Assembly: GCF_013114835.1 (NCBI RefSeq)
Contig: NZ_JAAVLW010000010.1
Span: 1 to 64,000 of the forward strand
Length of the DNA: 64,000 nucleotides
Origin: Bradyrhizobium archetypum
Lineage (GTDB): Bacteria; Pseudomonadota; Alphaproteobacteria; Rhizobiales; Xanthobacteraceae
Direction: 5' to 3'
Shown here: positions 8,350 through 17,657 of the stretch, in pieces
How positions within the stretch are numbered: position 1 is the first letter of the stretch
How the letters are laid out: each line of letters opens with the position of its first letter
The notes under the pieces: generated by a model
Databases searched by the model: none
What the model was told of the DNA's origin: nothing
What the model saw: only the letters and a program-made list of their open reading frames with translations
Position numbers and translations under genes: made by a program

Positions 8350-9543
8350 ATGCTCGAGGGCATTAAGGTTTTGAGTTTCACACACTTTCTGCAGGGGCCT
8401 GCGGCCGTGCAGATGCTGGCTGACGCCGGGGCGGACGTAATCAAGATCGAGCCTCCTGGAGGCGCATTTGAGCGCGGCTGGTCCGGATTGGATGCCTTCA
8501 AGGAAGGCGTGAGCATTTTCTTTCTGCTCGGCAACCGCAATCAGCGGAGCCTCTCGCTGGATCTTCGCAATGAGAAGGCGAAAGAGATCGTGTTGCACAT
8601 GGTGCGCGAAGCCGACGTGCTGGTTGAAAACTACCGCCCGGGCGTCCTGGAGCGGCTTGGCTTCGGCTATGAAGACATGAAGGCCGTCAACCCCCGCCTC
8701 GTATACTGCTCCTGCTCGGGTTATGGATCCTCCGGCCCCTACTTGAAACGGCCTGGCCAGGACATGTTGCTGCAGGCGATGAGCGGCATAACCATGCTCT
8801 CGGGCGGGGCCGACGCGCCGCCGACCCCGGTTGGCTCCGCAATCGTCGATCAGCACGCCGCCGCGCTTGCAGCGTTCGGCGTCGTTTCGGCGCTGCTTTC
8901 GCGTCAGCGCACCGGACGCGGCGCGCTGGTGGAGAGCAACCTTCTCAATGCAGCCCTCGATCTGCAGATTGAGCCGTTTACCTACTACCTCAACAAGGGC
9001 CGGCTCTGGGCGCGCACTGACCCGCCGCTGGGCAGCCGCTTCCACCCCGCTCCGTACGGGATCTATCGCACCGCGGACGGCTGGATCGCGATCTCGCTAA
9101 CCCCTACATCGCAGATGGCAGCGGCGCTCGACTATCCGAAGCTAGCAGCTTTCAACGACCCTAAGGATCCGATGCGTCGGCGCGACGAGATCCATCACAT
9201 CGTCTATGAGCGCGTGCAGAGCCGTAAGACGGCGGAGTGGATGGAGATCTTCGATGCGCACAACATCTGGTACGCGCCGGTAAATGACTATGAGGAGGTC
9301 GAAACCGATCCGCAGGTCGCACATAACAACATGATCATGACGATCGAGCACCCTCAAGCGGGCGAGGTGCGGCTCTTGGCGCATCCGGTCCGCTACGACG
9401 GCGAACCGCCACCGCTACGTCGATTGCCACCGAGGCATGGCGAACATACCAGGGAAATCTTGGCCGAGCTTGGCTATGCAGCGGACGAAATCGACGCATT
9501 GTCTGACGGCGGGATAGCCATTACCAATAAGGCCGCCTCGTGA
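8350..9543 (+). CDS. Family III (CaiB/BaiF) acyl-CoA transferase
   Basis: 397 residues from the ATG at 8350, with GAGG five bases upstream. N-terminal MLEGIKVLSF, GADVIKIEPPGG and the ENYRPGVL block are family hallmarks. The catalytic Asp is Asp138 in RPGQDML. The enzyme moves CoA from a donor thioester to a carboxylic acid, activating it without ATP. A paralogue lies at 20127-21341. The stop overlaps the GTG of the next (broken) MaoC gene. It probably activates an acid released by the local hydrolases (inference). Confidence 0.9.
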   Translation: MLEGIKVLSFTHFLQGPAAVQMLADAGADVIKIEPPGGAFERGWSGLDAFKEGVSIFFLLGNRNQRSLSLDLRNEKAKEIVLHMVREADVLVENYRPGVLERLGFGYEDMKAVNPRLVYCSCSGYGSSGPYLKRPGQDMLLQAMSGITMLSGGADAPPTPVGSAIVDQHAAALAAFGVVSALLSRQRTGRGALVESNLLNAALDLQIEPFTYYLNKGRLWARTDPPLGSRFHPAPYGIYRTADGWIAISLTPTSQMAAALDYPKLAAFNDPKDPMRRRDEIHHIVYERVQSRKTAEWMEIFDAHNIWYAPVNDYEEVETDPQVAHNNMIMTIEHPQAGEVRLLAHPVRYDGEPPPLRRLPPRHGEHTREILAELGYAADEIDALSDGGIAITNKAAS

Positions 9544-9825
9544 TCATCGCAACCAAGCCGGAAACCTGGCGGCTACCGAGCTTCAGCAAGTTCGAGATTG
9601 GCCGAACGCATGCGGTGACCCGCACTTTCACCGAAGCGGAAGTGGACGCTTTCGGCTATCTCTCAGCGGATCCTGATCCTGGATACGATGGTCCGCAAAC
9701 AGACGGGCGAGGCAGTCCTCAGCGGACTTTCGGCTTACAAGTATCTGCGTTTCAGACAGGGCCTTCCACTGCAGCAGAAATTCGCCAAACGGCGAATCCT
9801 CAAGAAAAGGGGGCTGGCAAATTAA
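9540..9825 (+). pseudogene. MaoC-like hydratase with an internal deletion
   Basis: It opens at a GTG overlapping the CoA-transferase stop and reads FSKFEIGRTHAVTRTFTEAE and FGYLSAD, the N-terminus of a MaoC-type hotdog. At about 9680 it jumps, in another frame, to LDTMVRKQTGEAVLSGLSAY, the C-terminal strands of the same fold, ending at TAA 9825. About 80 codons, including the catalytic Asp/His loop, are gone. The same type of lesion is seen in the acyl-CoA dehydrogenase upstream. Confidence 0.7.
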
Positions 9826-9848
9826 CGCGACTGATGCTATAAAAATGA

Positions 9849-9864
9849 CTGAAATCGTTTTCAG
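9849..9864. promoter_or_regulatory. LacI-type operator, copy 1
   Basis: CTGAAATCGTTTTCAG, a 16-base near-perfect palindrome with one mismatch between half-sites. The identical sequence occurs at 21402-21417 and a variant occurs at 22752-22767. Its position just before the AraC-type gene argues that translation of that gene starts downstream, at 9884. The LacI-family gene at 21638 is the obvious candidate binder. Confidence 0.7.
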
Positions 9865-9883
9865 AACTCAACGATTACCAACC

Positions 9884-10876
9884 ATGGCGTCCTCAGAGCC
9901 GATGGATGACGTAGAAGGATCACCGGCGAGACGGGGCCGACGACCGGCGGCAGTCCGCTCCTTCTTTTCACGAGGCGAGCCAGCGCACCGGAAACCGTGT
10001 TGTTCACTGCCGGTCGTGAAGATAGAGCACTACGATTACGGCTCCGAGATCAAGTCGCTCAACATCCATTTTGCGCCGCTGGAGAAGATGAAATCGACGC
10101 TGCCCTACCCGCATCGGCACGACTTCTATCATATCGTCTGGGTGACCCGCGGCACCGGCTGCCACATCATCGACTCCGTCAAATATGAAGTCCGGCCGAA
10201 CAGCGTGTTCTTCATGGCCCCAGGGCAGATCCATGATTTCACGCTCTCGGAAGACGCGATCGGGCACACCATCAGCTTCAGCCCGGAATTCTTCGCTTTC
10301 AGAGTCCACAACCGGCATTCGCTCACCGATATTCCGATCTACAGTCTCGAAAATCTCAACAGCGCGTTTTATCTGGACGATATACAGGCCCAGAGTCTCC
10401 GCCAGATCATGGATGCCATAATCGAAGAATACACGGCGGAGAAGACCGGGCATGAGGATGTGATTTGGTCCTATTTGCGGATCTTCCTCATGAAGATGTC
10501 ACGGATAGCCGTACCTCCCGCCCTCACCGACTTGTCGTCCCGAAACCTGCTCCTGTCACGCCGTTTCAAGAGCGCGCTGGAGAAGAATTTCGGCACCATC
10601 AACGAGACCGCGGAATATGCCAAGCTTCTGAAAGTCACCGAGCGTGCGCTCAACGAAGCCACTCGGCAAGCCCTTGGTTTAACCGCGGCTCAGCTCATTC
10701 GCGAGCGGATCATGCTCGAGGCCAAGCGGCTGCTGCTGCACACCGAAATCGGCGTGGCTGAAATCGCCGACCGTCTTGGCTTCGAGGATCCTGCGTATTT
10801 CAGCCGCTGTTTCAAGAAGCACACCACCCGCTCGCCGATCGAATTCCGCCAGAGCCTAGCTACGCTGAACCTTTGA
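9884..10876 (+). CDS. AraC-family regulator with N-terminal cupin sensor domain
   Basis: 330 residues from the ATG at 9884. The frame is open from 9845, but the palindromic operator lies in that stretch. An N-terminal cupin-like domain (HRHDFYHIVWVTRGTG, then FMAPGQIHDF) should bind a small effector. The C-terminal half has the double helix-turn-helix, ending in VAEIADRLGFEDPAYFSRCF and the family tail. It is placed between the CoA-transferase genes and a GH88 gene, so it is a likely local activator for sugar or uronide catabolism. No convincing ribosome-binding site precedes 9884. Confidence 0.85.
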   Translation: MASSEPMDDVEGSPARRGRRPAAVRSFFSRGEPAHRKPCCSLPVVKIEHYDYGSEIKSLNIHFAPLEKMKSTLPYPHRHDFYHIVWVTRGTGCHIIDSVKYEVRPNSVFFMAPGQIHDFTLSEDAIGHTISFSPEFFAFRVHNRHSLTDIPIYSLENLNSAFYLDDIQAQSLRQIMDAIIEEYTAEKTGHEDVIWSYLRIFLMKMSRIAVPPALTDLSSRNLLLSRRFKSALEKNFGTINETAEYAKLLKVTERALNEATRQALGLTAAQLIRERIMLEAKRLLLHTEIGVAEIADRLGFEDPAYFSRCFKKHTTRSPIEFRQSLATLNL

Positions 10877-10973
10877 TCCCATCGCCGAATAAACCAAGCG
10901 AAACTGGCAGCCCTCAAACCTATCGGGGCTCGTCGCGAAGATCTCACCCACCCGTTTTCTCTCGGAAAGAAGC

Positions 10974-12197
10974 ATGCCGGACACGACCAAAAATTCGATC
11001 GAACTCACTGGCGCGCAGCGGCGACTGTTCACCGAGGTCCTGAATGTTATGGCCCACAAAGTGGCCGAAGACGAGCCGACATTGGGCGTCGAATTTCCGC
11101 ATGTTACAGCACCGGACGGCTCCTGGATTAAGCTGCCGGCTTCGCTGTCGGCGGGCTATAGCGGCCAAGCCTGGAGCCACGGCAACTGGTTGTGCGGCTT
11201 CTGGGTTGGCCTGTTGTTGACATGTTATTTGCATACCAACGAGAAGAAATACCTGATCTGGGCGCGCGAACGCATGCGGCTCGTGGCTCAGCGCGCGGAC
11301 GACCCTAACACGCATGACATCGGCTTTATCTTTGACAGCAGCGCGATTCCCGCGCACGCGATCACGGGCGAGCGTTGGTATGCGGATATCGCGATGACCG
11401 CGGCCGACAAGCTCCGCGCTCGGATCATCACCACGCGCAGCGGCGCGTATCTCGCCTCCTGGGGGCCGTTGGACGACCCGCGCGGGCAATGCAGTTCGGC
11501 CATTGACACGATGGCCAATCTCTCGCTGTTGTATTGGGCAACCAATTACAGCGGCGACCGCAGCTATCGCCTGATCGCCGAAGCGCATGCCGACATGACC
11601 GCAAAGGCTTTCATTCGCACCGATCATTCCACCTATCACGCAGTGGAGTACGACGTGGTGAGCGGCGCGCGGAAGCGCGGCTATACCTTCCAGGGAGCAG
11701 GCGACGAATCCGCCTGGACCCGCGGCCAGGGCTGGGCCATCTACGGCTTTGTCAACTCCGCGCGAGAGACCGGGCAGCGCCGATATCTAGACCTCGCCGA
11801 ACAGCTTGCAAACTATCATATGAAGCGGCTCGGTGGACGTCAGATCCCACCGTGGGACTTCGATGCGATGAAGGCCGATGCCGACATTAAGGACACGGCG
11901 GCAGCGGCCGTGATTTCATCCGCCTTACTCGAGCTGGGGCGGTTGCATCCCGATGGCGCCGCTGCTTCGGCGTGGACTGAGAAGGGACTGACGATGCTGG
12001 AAGCGCTCTGCCGCGATGAGTTTGCGCGAGAACCCTCGCATCGCGGCTTGTTGAAGAATTCCTGCTACTCGAAGCCGCACAATGAGGGTGTGCGCAGCGC
12101 GACCATGTTCGGCGACTTCTTCTTCACAGAAGCCCTGTGCCGCGTCATGCTGCCCGGTAAGTTCCGACCGCTGACGGCGGTGCCGACACTCGCGTGA
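10974..12197 (+). CDS. GH88-type unsaturated glucuronyl hydrolase
   Basis: 407 residues forming the alpha6/alpha6-barrel of GH88. The substrate-binding Asp of the THDIGF motif is Asp115 and the general acid is Asp178 in AIDTMANLSLL. GQAWSHGNW, SAWTRGQGWAIYGF and IKDTAAAA are also family blocks. Such enzymes hydrate and cleave unsaturated uronic acids from oligosaccharides left by lyases. There is no signal peptide, so it works in the cytoplasm after import. It lies 97 bases after the AraC-type gene on the same strand and is probably co-regulated with the divergent importer operon. Confidence 0.88.
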   Translation: MPDTTKNSIELTGAQRRLFTEVLNVMAHKVAEDEPTLGVEFPHVTAPDGSWIKLPASLSAGYSGQAWSHGNWLCGFWVGLLLTCYLHTNEKKYLIWARERMRLVAQRADDPNTHDIGFIFDSSAIPAHAITGERWYADIAMTAADKLRARIITTRSGAYLASWGPLDDPRGQCSSAIDTMANLSLLYWATNYSGDRSYRLIAEAHADMTAKAFIRTDHSTYHAVEYDVVSGARKRGYTFQGAGDESAWTRGQGWAIYGFVNSARETGQRRYLDLAEQLANYHMKRLGGRQIPPWDFDAMKADADIKDTAAAAVISSALLELGRLHPDGAAASAWTEKGLTMLEALCRDEFAREPSHRGLLKNSCYSKPHNEGVRSATMFGDFFFTEALCRVMLPGKFRPLTAVPTLA

Positions 12198-12386
12198 GAT
12201 GAACTGGCTTTTCGCGAGCTGATCTGCCCAGCACGCGCCTCTTCCAGGCATATCCGACCCGCTCCCAATCCGTCGACTTCACTTTCTGCACGATCGCAAC
12301 GTTCAGCTGCGTTTTATTACAGCCGCACGGTTTGAGCTTGGCGACTAGCCTTTTGAGGTGGACCTCAAGCCACTGCGCTCTACTGG

Positions 12387-12863
12387 TCACCAGCATGCGA
12401 TAGAAGTCATTGGTACAGTGAAGCCGGCTTTTACTCTGTCCAAAACGACCATACTTTCAAAGCGCTTTATGTCTGGGTTCTCTTGTACTAAACACCGAGT
12501 AAACTGCTCGTACTCTTCCATATCATTCGCTGTTACTAGGAGAACGAAGTCAGTCTGTCCGGTAACATAGAAACCGCTCATCACCTCTGGCATTTTGCGG
12601 ATTGTCTGCTTAAAGCGATCGACGATATCGGTCCGATCGCGCTCAAACGAAATGAGAACCAACAGGCTCACGCTCCGTCCGATTGCCTTTGGGGAGACGA
12701 TTGAAACGTCTCCTTCTATGACGCCTTGTGATCGTAGGCGCTTCAGTCGGCGCTGAACTCCAGATGCAGACAAGCCGACCTTCGCGCCGAGTTCTTCACT
12801 AGTCAGGCGATTGTTGCGCTGTACGAGGTCAAGAAGACGAGCATCAATTCTATCGAGTTGCAT
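12387..12863 (-). CDS. Lrp/AsnC-family transcriptional regulator
   Basis: 158 residues. The N-terminal winged helix-turn-helix (LDRIDARLLDLVQRNNRLTSEELGAKVGLSASGVQRR-type layout) is followed by the RAM effector domain (VSGFYVTGQTDFVLLV-like core). The start is the ATG at 12863. These proteins usually respond to amino acids or small acids. It is convergent with the GH88 gene and lies just downstream of the importer/GH88 operon end, so it may control this locus, but no operator was identified. Confidence 0.87.
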   Translation of the reverse strand: MQLDRIDARLLDLVQRNNRLTSEELGAKVGLSASGVQRRLKRLRSQGVIEGDVSIVSPKAIGRSVSLLVLISFERDRTDIVDRFKQTIRKMPEVMSGFYVTGQTDFVLLVTANDMEEYEQFTRCLVQENPDIKRFESMVVLDRVKAGFTVPMTSIACW

Positions 12864-13081
12864 GGCTGCGCCACGTTTAGAAGATTGAAGCTTTCGGAGG
12901 CCTTATGAGCAGTTCGCGATATGAGCGAGGCGCAGAGTAGACGGCGGGGGCGCACATTATGCGCTCTCGGTACTGGCTCAGCTTACAAATAGTTCCGCGC
13001 CGCCACATTTTTCACCAACCCAGTCTGAACTTCTCATAATATGGCTCCACGTATCGCAAGAGGTGACATCGAGCGATATGT

Positions 13082-14245
13082 TTAGATCTTCTCCGCCTCG
13101 ATCAAACCATCCAGAACGTTCAGCGATTCCAGCAGATAATAGGAGCCGAAGATCGTCTCAGCATTGGTCACGGAATCCCGTACACGAGCGTCGCGCCGCT
13201 TATTGAAGCAGGCGCCAACCAGCATGCCTTGCGAGCGGGTCTCCCCGGCCCCGACGGGCGTAAGGTAGCCGTTGATCAGAGCGAGCGCGGTGAGCTCGCC
13301 TGCATCCTGATATTTCGCGCGGAGATCGGCGGAAGGCGCAAGCCGCCCCAGCTTGAGCAGCGCCGAGCAGACGATCGCAGTAGCCGCCGTATCGGTCTCT
13401 GTATTGGGGATTGCCGGATCATCGAAATCCCAGAACGCCACCAGGCCGGGCGGGACATGCGACAGCCACCAGTCGGCGCCCGCGATCAGCTGCTCCATCC
13501 AGCGCTTTTCCTGCGGACGATGGGCAAGCGCGACCGCGGCATAGACCAGGCCCCAAGCCTGCGCCCGCGCCCAAACACTGCTCTCGCTAAAGCCCTTGTG
13601 GGTAAAATGGCGGACGACCTTGCCGTTCGCTGGATTGAGCTCGCTCGACTGCACGATCGAACCGTCGGGCCGCATGTGAATATCCAGCACCCGCGTCGTA
13701 TGTCGCGCGGCGACGTCAGCGAACGATGCTTCCCCCGTCTTCTCTGCCGCCCAGAACAGGAGAGGAACCGCCTGCAAGGAATCGATGCTACTGAAGCAGT
13801 TGCCTACGTCCTCCGACTCCTCGGCGTCACCACCAAGTGGAATGAGACCGAGCCTCGGGTCATATTGACCCTTCAGCGATTGGGCAGCATCCAGCGCCAA
13901 TGTCGCGGCATCCTTGTCTGCACACAGGATGTCGCCAAGTGCAACGCCGTAGTAGAACCCAAAGCCCTTGAATGCCGTTTGCAGATGCGCCCGCGGCTCG
14001 AGCCGGCTGCTCCACAGCCGGGCAGCATCCAGGTATCTGGAGCTCCCCGTGCGTCGCGCAAACAACCACAACATGCCCGGCCACGCGCCGCCGGTCCAGT
14101 CGCCGTCGACAGTCGTGGTCCATGTTCCCGTCGCGGCCTCGGCCCAGTGCGGAAACTCCGATTGCAGGCTCTCGAGCGTCTGATCGACTCGGCAGCGCAT
14201 CCGTTCGATTGCCTGTTCCCATCGCGGCTTGGCTGTGCTTACCAT
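13082..14245 (-). CDS. Second GH88-type hydrolase, diverged active site
   Basis: 387 residues from the ATG at 14245 (GGAG just upstream). The frame opens at a GTG at 14311 directly after the MaoC stop, but the extra 22 residues are Arg-rich and look non-native. The fold follows GH88: DWTGGAWPGMLW, FSSIDSLQAVPLLFWA with the general-acid candidate Asp155, SSVWARAQAWGL, and ETDTAATA. The usual His-Asp-x-Gly-Phe motif is replaced by FKGFGF, so the second Asp is missing and the substrate may differ. It is the last gene of the operon 18949-13082. No signal peptide. Confidence 0.84.
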   Translation of the reverse strand: MVSTAKPRWEQAIERMRCRVDQTLESLQSEFPHWAEAATGTWTTTVDGDWTGGAWPGMLWLFARRTGSSRYLDAARLWSSRLEPRAHLQTAFKGFGFYYGVALGDILCADKDAATLALDAAQSLKGQYDPRLGLIPLGGDAEESEDVGNCFSSIDSLQAVPLLFWAAEKTGEASFADVAARHTTRVLDIHMRPDGSIVQSSELNPANGKVVRHFTHKGFSESSVWARAQAWGLVYAAVALAHRPQEKRWMEQLIAGADWWLSHVPPGLVAFWDFDDPAIPNTETDTAATAIVCSALLKLGRLAPSADLRAKYQDAGELTALALINGYLTPVGAGETRSQGMLVGACFNKRRDARVRDSVTNAETIFGSYYLLESLNVLDGLIEAEKI

Positions 14246-14311
14246 CTTCTCCAGTTGCCTTTTCCGGCCACCTCTTCTCTCCACATGCACGTACGATCGC
14301 CTTCGAATCAC

Positions 14312-14767
14312 CTACGACGTAGGCCGCTTCGTCACGTTGGGCGTCCATTTGAGGTGATGCTTGCCCACGGCGACGAGTTCGCCACGCTGGTTGGTGACAT
14401 CCACATTGGCAAGCGTACGGCGGCGCTCCTCGTCGACTTCGCTGATGGTATAGGTCACTGTCACCGTGTCGTTGATGTAAACGGGCTTCAGAAACCGCAC
14501 GCCATCGTAGCCGAGCGATACGGGCGTCGTATCAATGCCCTTTCGCATGCTTTCTTCAATCATTCGGGTGGAGGCCGTTGAAATGAATCCGACCATCAGC
14601 GCGCCATGGGCAATGCGCTTGCCGTAAATCGAATGACTCATGAATTCGTCGTCGACGTGATTTTGCGAAAGGTCACCGGTCAGACCCGCAAAAAGATAGA
14701 TATCGGACTCTCCGACGGTTTTCGAAAATCGAACGCTATCCTTGACGTTCGCCTGCATCACATTCAT
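14312..14767 (-). CDS. MaoC-family (R)-specific hydratase, intact
   Basis: 151 residues, a complete single-hotdog hydratase. The catalytic motif is Asp32-x4-His37 in LTGDLSQNHVDDEF, followed by RIAHGALMVGFIST and the strand YDGVRFLKPVY. It hydrates trans-enoyl-CoA to (R)-3-hydroxyacyl-CoA. It is embedded between a sugar ABC ATPase gene and a GH88 gene in one operon, an unexpected company that links CoA-thioester chemistry to the imported substrate. It is the intact relative of the broken copies at 6756 and 19522. Confidence 0.88.
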   Translation of the reverse strand: MNVMQANVKDSVRFSKTVGESDIYLFAGLTGDLSQNHVDDEFMSHSIYGKRIAHGALMVGFISTASTRMIEESMRKGIDTTPVSLGYDGVRFLKPVYINDTVTVTYTISEVDEERRRTLANVDVTNQRGELVAVGKHHLKWTPNVTKRPTS

Positions 14768-14820
14768 TGTTCTTGCCTTTCCGCTGTTCGATTTTCACAG
14801 TGCATGACGCGTACAGAACA

Positions 14821-15918
14821 CTATCTAATCGCAATTTCCGTTTTATCGTCGAATAATTGCAGCTCCTTCCCATCCACCCACATCTGCACGCGGGCATGAG
14901 GACTGACCTCCGTCTCCGGCGAAATACGCGATGCCATGATCGTGCTGCCCCCAACGTTGAGCGCGATCACCAGTTCCGAGCCAAGTTGCTCGGTGACGTT
15001 GACGACGCCGGTGAAGGATGAGCCCGTATTGTTTGTAGGGGTGCCAAGACGAACATGCTCGGGCCGGATACCTAGGGTCACCGTCTTGGCGCCATGCTTG
15101 CGCAGGACCGCTGCCTGGTCGAGCGACAACTCGACTTTGAAATCCTTCGCGTGCGCCGACATGACGCCGAGTTCTTCGACAAGCTCGACCCCGATAAAGT
15201 TCATTGCAGGCGCCCCGATGAAGCTCGCGACGAACCGGTTGGCCGGTCGATTGTAGATCTGCAGCGGAGTGCCGATCTGCTGAATCCAGCCGTCCTTCAT
15301 GACGACAACGCGGTCGCCAAGCGTCATCGCCTCAACCTGATCGTGGGTGACATAGACCGATGTGGTAGGCACGCGCTCGCGCAGCGCCTTAATCTCGATT
15401 CGCATCTGCGCACGCAGCTTGGCATCGAGGTTCGAGAGCGGTTCGTCGAACAGGAAAACTTGTGGCCGCCGTACGATACACCGTCCAAGAGCCACACGCT
15501 GCTGCTGACCGCCGGAGAGTTGAAACGGCTTGCGTGCCAGGAGCGGCTCCAGACCAAGCATTTGCGTCGCGCGGGTGACTTCGCTCCTAATTTCCGTTTC
15601 AGGGACTTTCCGGTTTCGTAACCCGAATGCCAGATTGTCGAACACCGTCATGTGCTGATAGAGCGCATAGTTTTGGAATACCATCGCGATATCACGATCC
15701 TTCGGCGGCAGGTCATTGACGACTTTGTCTCCAATCCGGATAGTCCCCGCGCTTATGTTCTCGAGACCGGCAATCATGCGAAGCGTCGTGGACTTGCCAC
15801 ATCCGGATGGACCAACTAGCACGACGAATTCACCGGCTGCGATATTGAGGTTCACCTCGTGCACAACCTTAAACGTGCCGTACTTTTTTACGACGTCCTG
15901 TAGAATGACCTCTGCCAT
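14821..15918 (-). CDS. Sugar ABC transporter ATP-binding protein (CUT1, MalK/UgpC-like)
   Basis: 365 residues. Walker A is GPSGCGKST, the Q-loop is MVFQNYALYQHM, the signature is LSGGQQQR, Walker B is VFLFDEP, and the switch His is in VTHDQ. The C-terminal TOBE/regulatory domain (IRPEHVRLG) is typical of carbohydrate importers of the CUT1 class. It powers the two permeases encoded just upstream, starting 24 bases after the second permease gene. Confidence 0.93.
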   Translation of the reverse strand: MAEVILQDVVKKYGTFKVVHEVNLNIAAGEFVVLVGPSGCGKSTTLRMIAGLENISAGTIRIGDKVVNDLPPKDRDIAMVFQNYALYQHMTVFDNLAFGLRNRKVPETEIRSEVTRATQMLGLEPLLARKPFQLSGGQQQRVALGRCIVRRPQVFLFDEPLSNLDAKLRAQMRIEIKALRERVPTTSVYVTHDQVEAMTLGDRVVVMKDGWIQQIGTPLQIYNRPANRFVASFIGAPAMNFIGVELVEELGVMSAHAKDFKVELSLDQAAVLRKHGAKTVTLGIRPEHVRLGTPTNNTGSSFTGVVNVTEQLGSELVIALNVGGSTIMASRISPETEVSPHARVQMWVDGKELQLFDDKTEIAIR

Positions 15919-15942
15919 AACCCTTCCTCTGAGTCGCGCCGG

Positions 15943-16758
15943 TTACATGCGCAGCCCGCGAATGACGTATTTCTGACCAAAGATGGTCACCAGCAGCGCC
16001 GGCATCATCGCAAGCACGGCTGTCGCGCTCATTAAATTCCATTCCGTTCCGGTCTCGGTGACGAATTGCGCCATAGTGGACGTGATCAGGGGCGTGCGCT
16101 TGCCTGATAGGATCAGCGCGAACAAAAACTCATTCCACGTCGAGAGCCAGCAAAGGATCGCAAGCGCAGCTATCCCCGGCATCGCGGCGGGAAGCGCGAC
16201 TCGGCAGAACGCACCCCATCGCGTGCAGCCGTCGATCAGGGCCGCATACTCCATCGACGGATTGATGCCGTCGAAAAAGCCCTTCATCAGCCATGAGAAG
16301 AAGCAGACGTGCACCGCGATGTGCGGCAGTAACAGACCGACATACGTGTCGTAGATCCCAAGGCGCGTATTGACCAGATAAAGCGGCAGCACCCAAGAGA
16401 TGTAAGGAACGGTACGGAAGATGTAGATGGTGGCAAACCAGCTGCGCTGGATCCAGCCGCCGAAGCGCGACAGCATGTAGCCGCTGCCGATCGTGATGCT
16501 CAGCGACAGGATGGTGGCCAAAGTCGAAAGCACGAAGCTGTTCCACATCGCTTGCACCACCTGGGACTGATGCAGCACCTCGACGAAGTTGTTGAGTGTG
16601 AAATTTGTGCCGCGCCAGATGTAGAATACGCCAGACGCCGGACGGATCGACGTCACGCCGAGGATCGCAATGGGCCCTACGAACACAACAAATATCGCGG
16701 CAATGCTGATCGCGAAGATCGAACGCCGCAGCGTATGAAGGGCGAAGGAGATCATCAC
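15943..16758 (-). CDS. Sugar ABC transporter permease (MalG-like)
   Basis: 271 residues with six predicted membrane helices. The cytoplasmic EAA loop reads EYAALIDGCTRWGAFCRVALP, the site that docks on the ATPase. Its ATG overlaps the stop of the preceding permease by four bases. It is the inner-membrane channel subunit of the CUT1 importer. Confidence 0.92.
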   Translation of the reverse strand: MMISFALHTLRRSIFAISIAAIFVVFVGPIAILGVTSIRPASGVFYIWRGTNFTLNNFVEVLHQSQVVQAMWNSFVLSTLATILSLSITIGSGYMLSRFGGWIQRSWFATIYIFRTVPYISWVLPLYLVNTRLGIYDTYVGLLLPHIAVHVCFFSWLMKGFFDGINPSMEYAALIDGCTRWGAFCRVALPAAMPGIAALAILCWLSTWNEFLFALILSGKRTPLITSTMAQFVTETGTEWNLMSATAVLAMMPALLVTIFGQKYVIRGLRM

Positions 16759-17657
16759 GACACCTCCATGCTCCGGTTGACGAGCCTATAGAGGCCAACC
16801 CCAACAAACAGCATGATGAGTGCGCCGATCCCGGCAGCGGCCGCGGCGCGACCGATGTCCAAATCCACGAAGGCCAGGACATAGGCATAAACGCTAAACA
16901 CTTCTGTTGATCTTGCAGGCCCGCCGCCAGTCAGGATCCAGACCTGGTCGAAGGTGCGGAACGCGTCAATTGCGCGGATCAGAACACAGACGATGATCAC
17001 TGGACGCAACATTGGGAGCGTAACACGCCTGAAGATGCACCACGGCGTTGCCGCATCGATCCGCGCGGCCTCGAAGGGTTCAGGCGGCAGTCCCTGCATG
17101 GCGGCCAGCAGGATGATGGTGAACCACGGTGTCCAGATCCATATGTCTGTTATGATGATCAGCGCAAAGCTCGGCCAGCGGTCGGAGAGCCAGGCGACAT
17201 CAGGAAGGCCCAGGTATGAGAGGAAAATAGTAATTACACCGAACTGATCGTTGAAAGACCACCTCATCATAGTCGCTGTGATTACAGGGGCGATTGTCAA
17301 CGGCAGTAGGATGATGGTCCGCACAACCGCCCGGCCAAAGAACGGACGATTGAGCAATGATGCCAGTGCTAGGCCGAGTGCAAGAGATACGCCGACCGAG
17401 ACGATCGTCAGGACAAACGTATTCGGTAGAACCATCTTCAAGAATACAGGGTCGGTGAAGACGGCGATGTACTGCTTCGGTCCGACCCAGGTCCTTTGCG
17501 GGTTGACAAGCGACCATTCGCGGAAGCTTGCATTCATTCCGATCAAGATCGGAATGATTTCGAAACACGCGAGAACGATCGCGGCCGGCGCGATGAGAAA
17601 GAGCATGAAGCGCTCTTTCTCATCGAATCCAAATTTCGTGAAACGAGCGGTCATCAA
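16755..17657 (-). CDS. Sugar ABC transporter permease (MalF-like)
   Basis: 300 residues, six membrane helices. The EAA loop reads EAARIDAATPWCIFRRVTLP. It starts inside the stop of the binding-protein gene (ATGA overlap) and ends overlapping the next permease, so the three genes are tightly coupled. It partners with the MalG-like subunit. Confidence 0.92.
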   Translation of the reverse strand: MMTARFTKFGFDEKERFMLFLIAPAAIVLACFEIIPILIGMNASFREWSLVNPQRTWVGPKQYIAVFTDPVFLKMVLPNTFVLTIVSVGVSLALGLALASLLNRPFFGRAVVRTIILLPLTIAPVITATMMRWSFNDQFGVITIFLSYLGLPDVAWLSDRWPSFALIIITDIWIWTPWFTIILLAAMQGLPPEPFEAARIDAATPWCIFRRVTLPMLRPVIIVCVLIRAIDAFRTFDQVWILTGGGPARSTEVFSVYAYVLAFVDLDIGRAAAAAGIGALIMLFVGVGLYRLVNRSMEVS

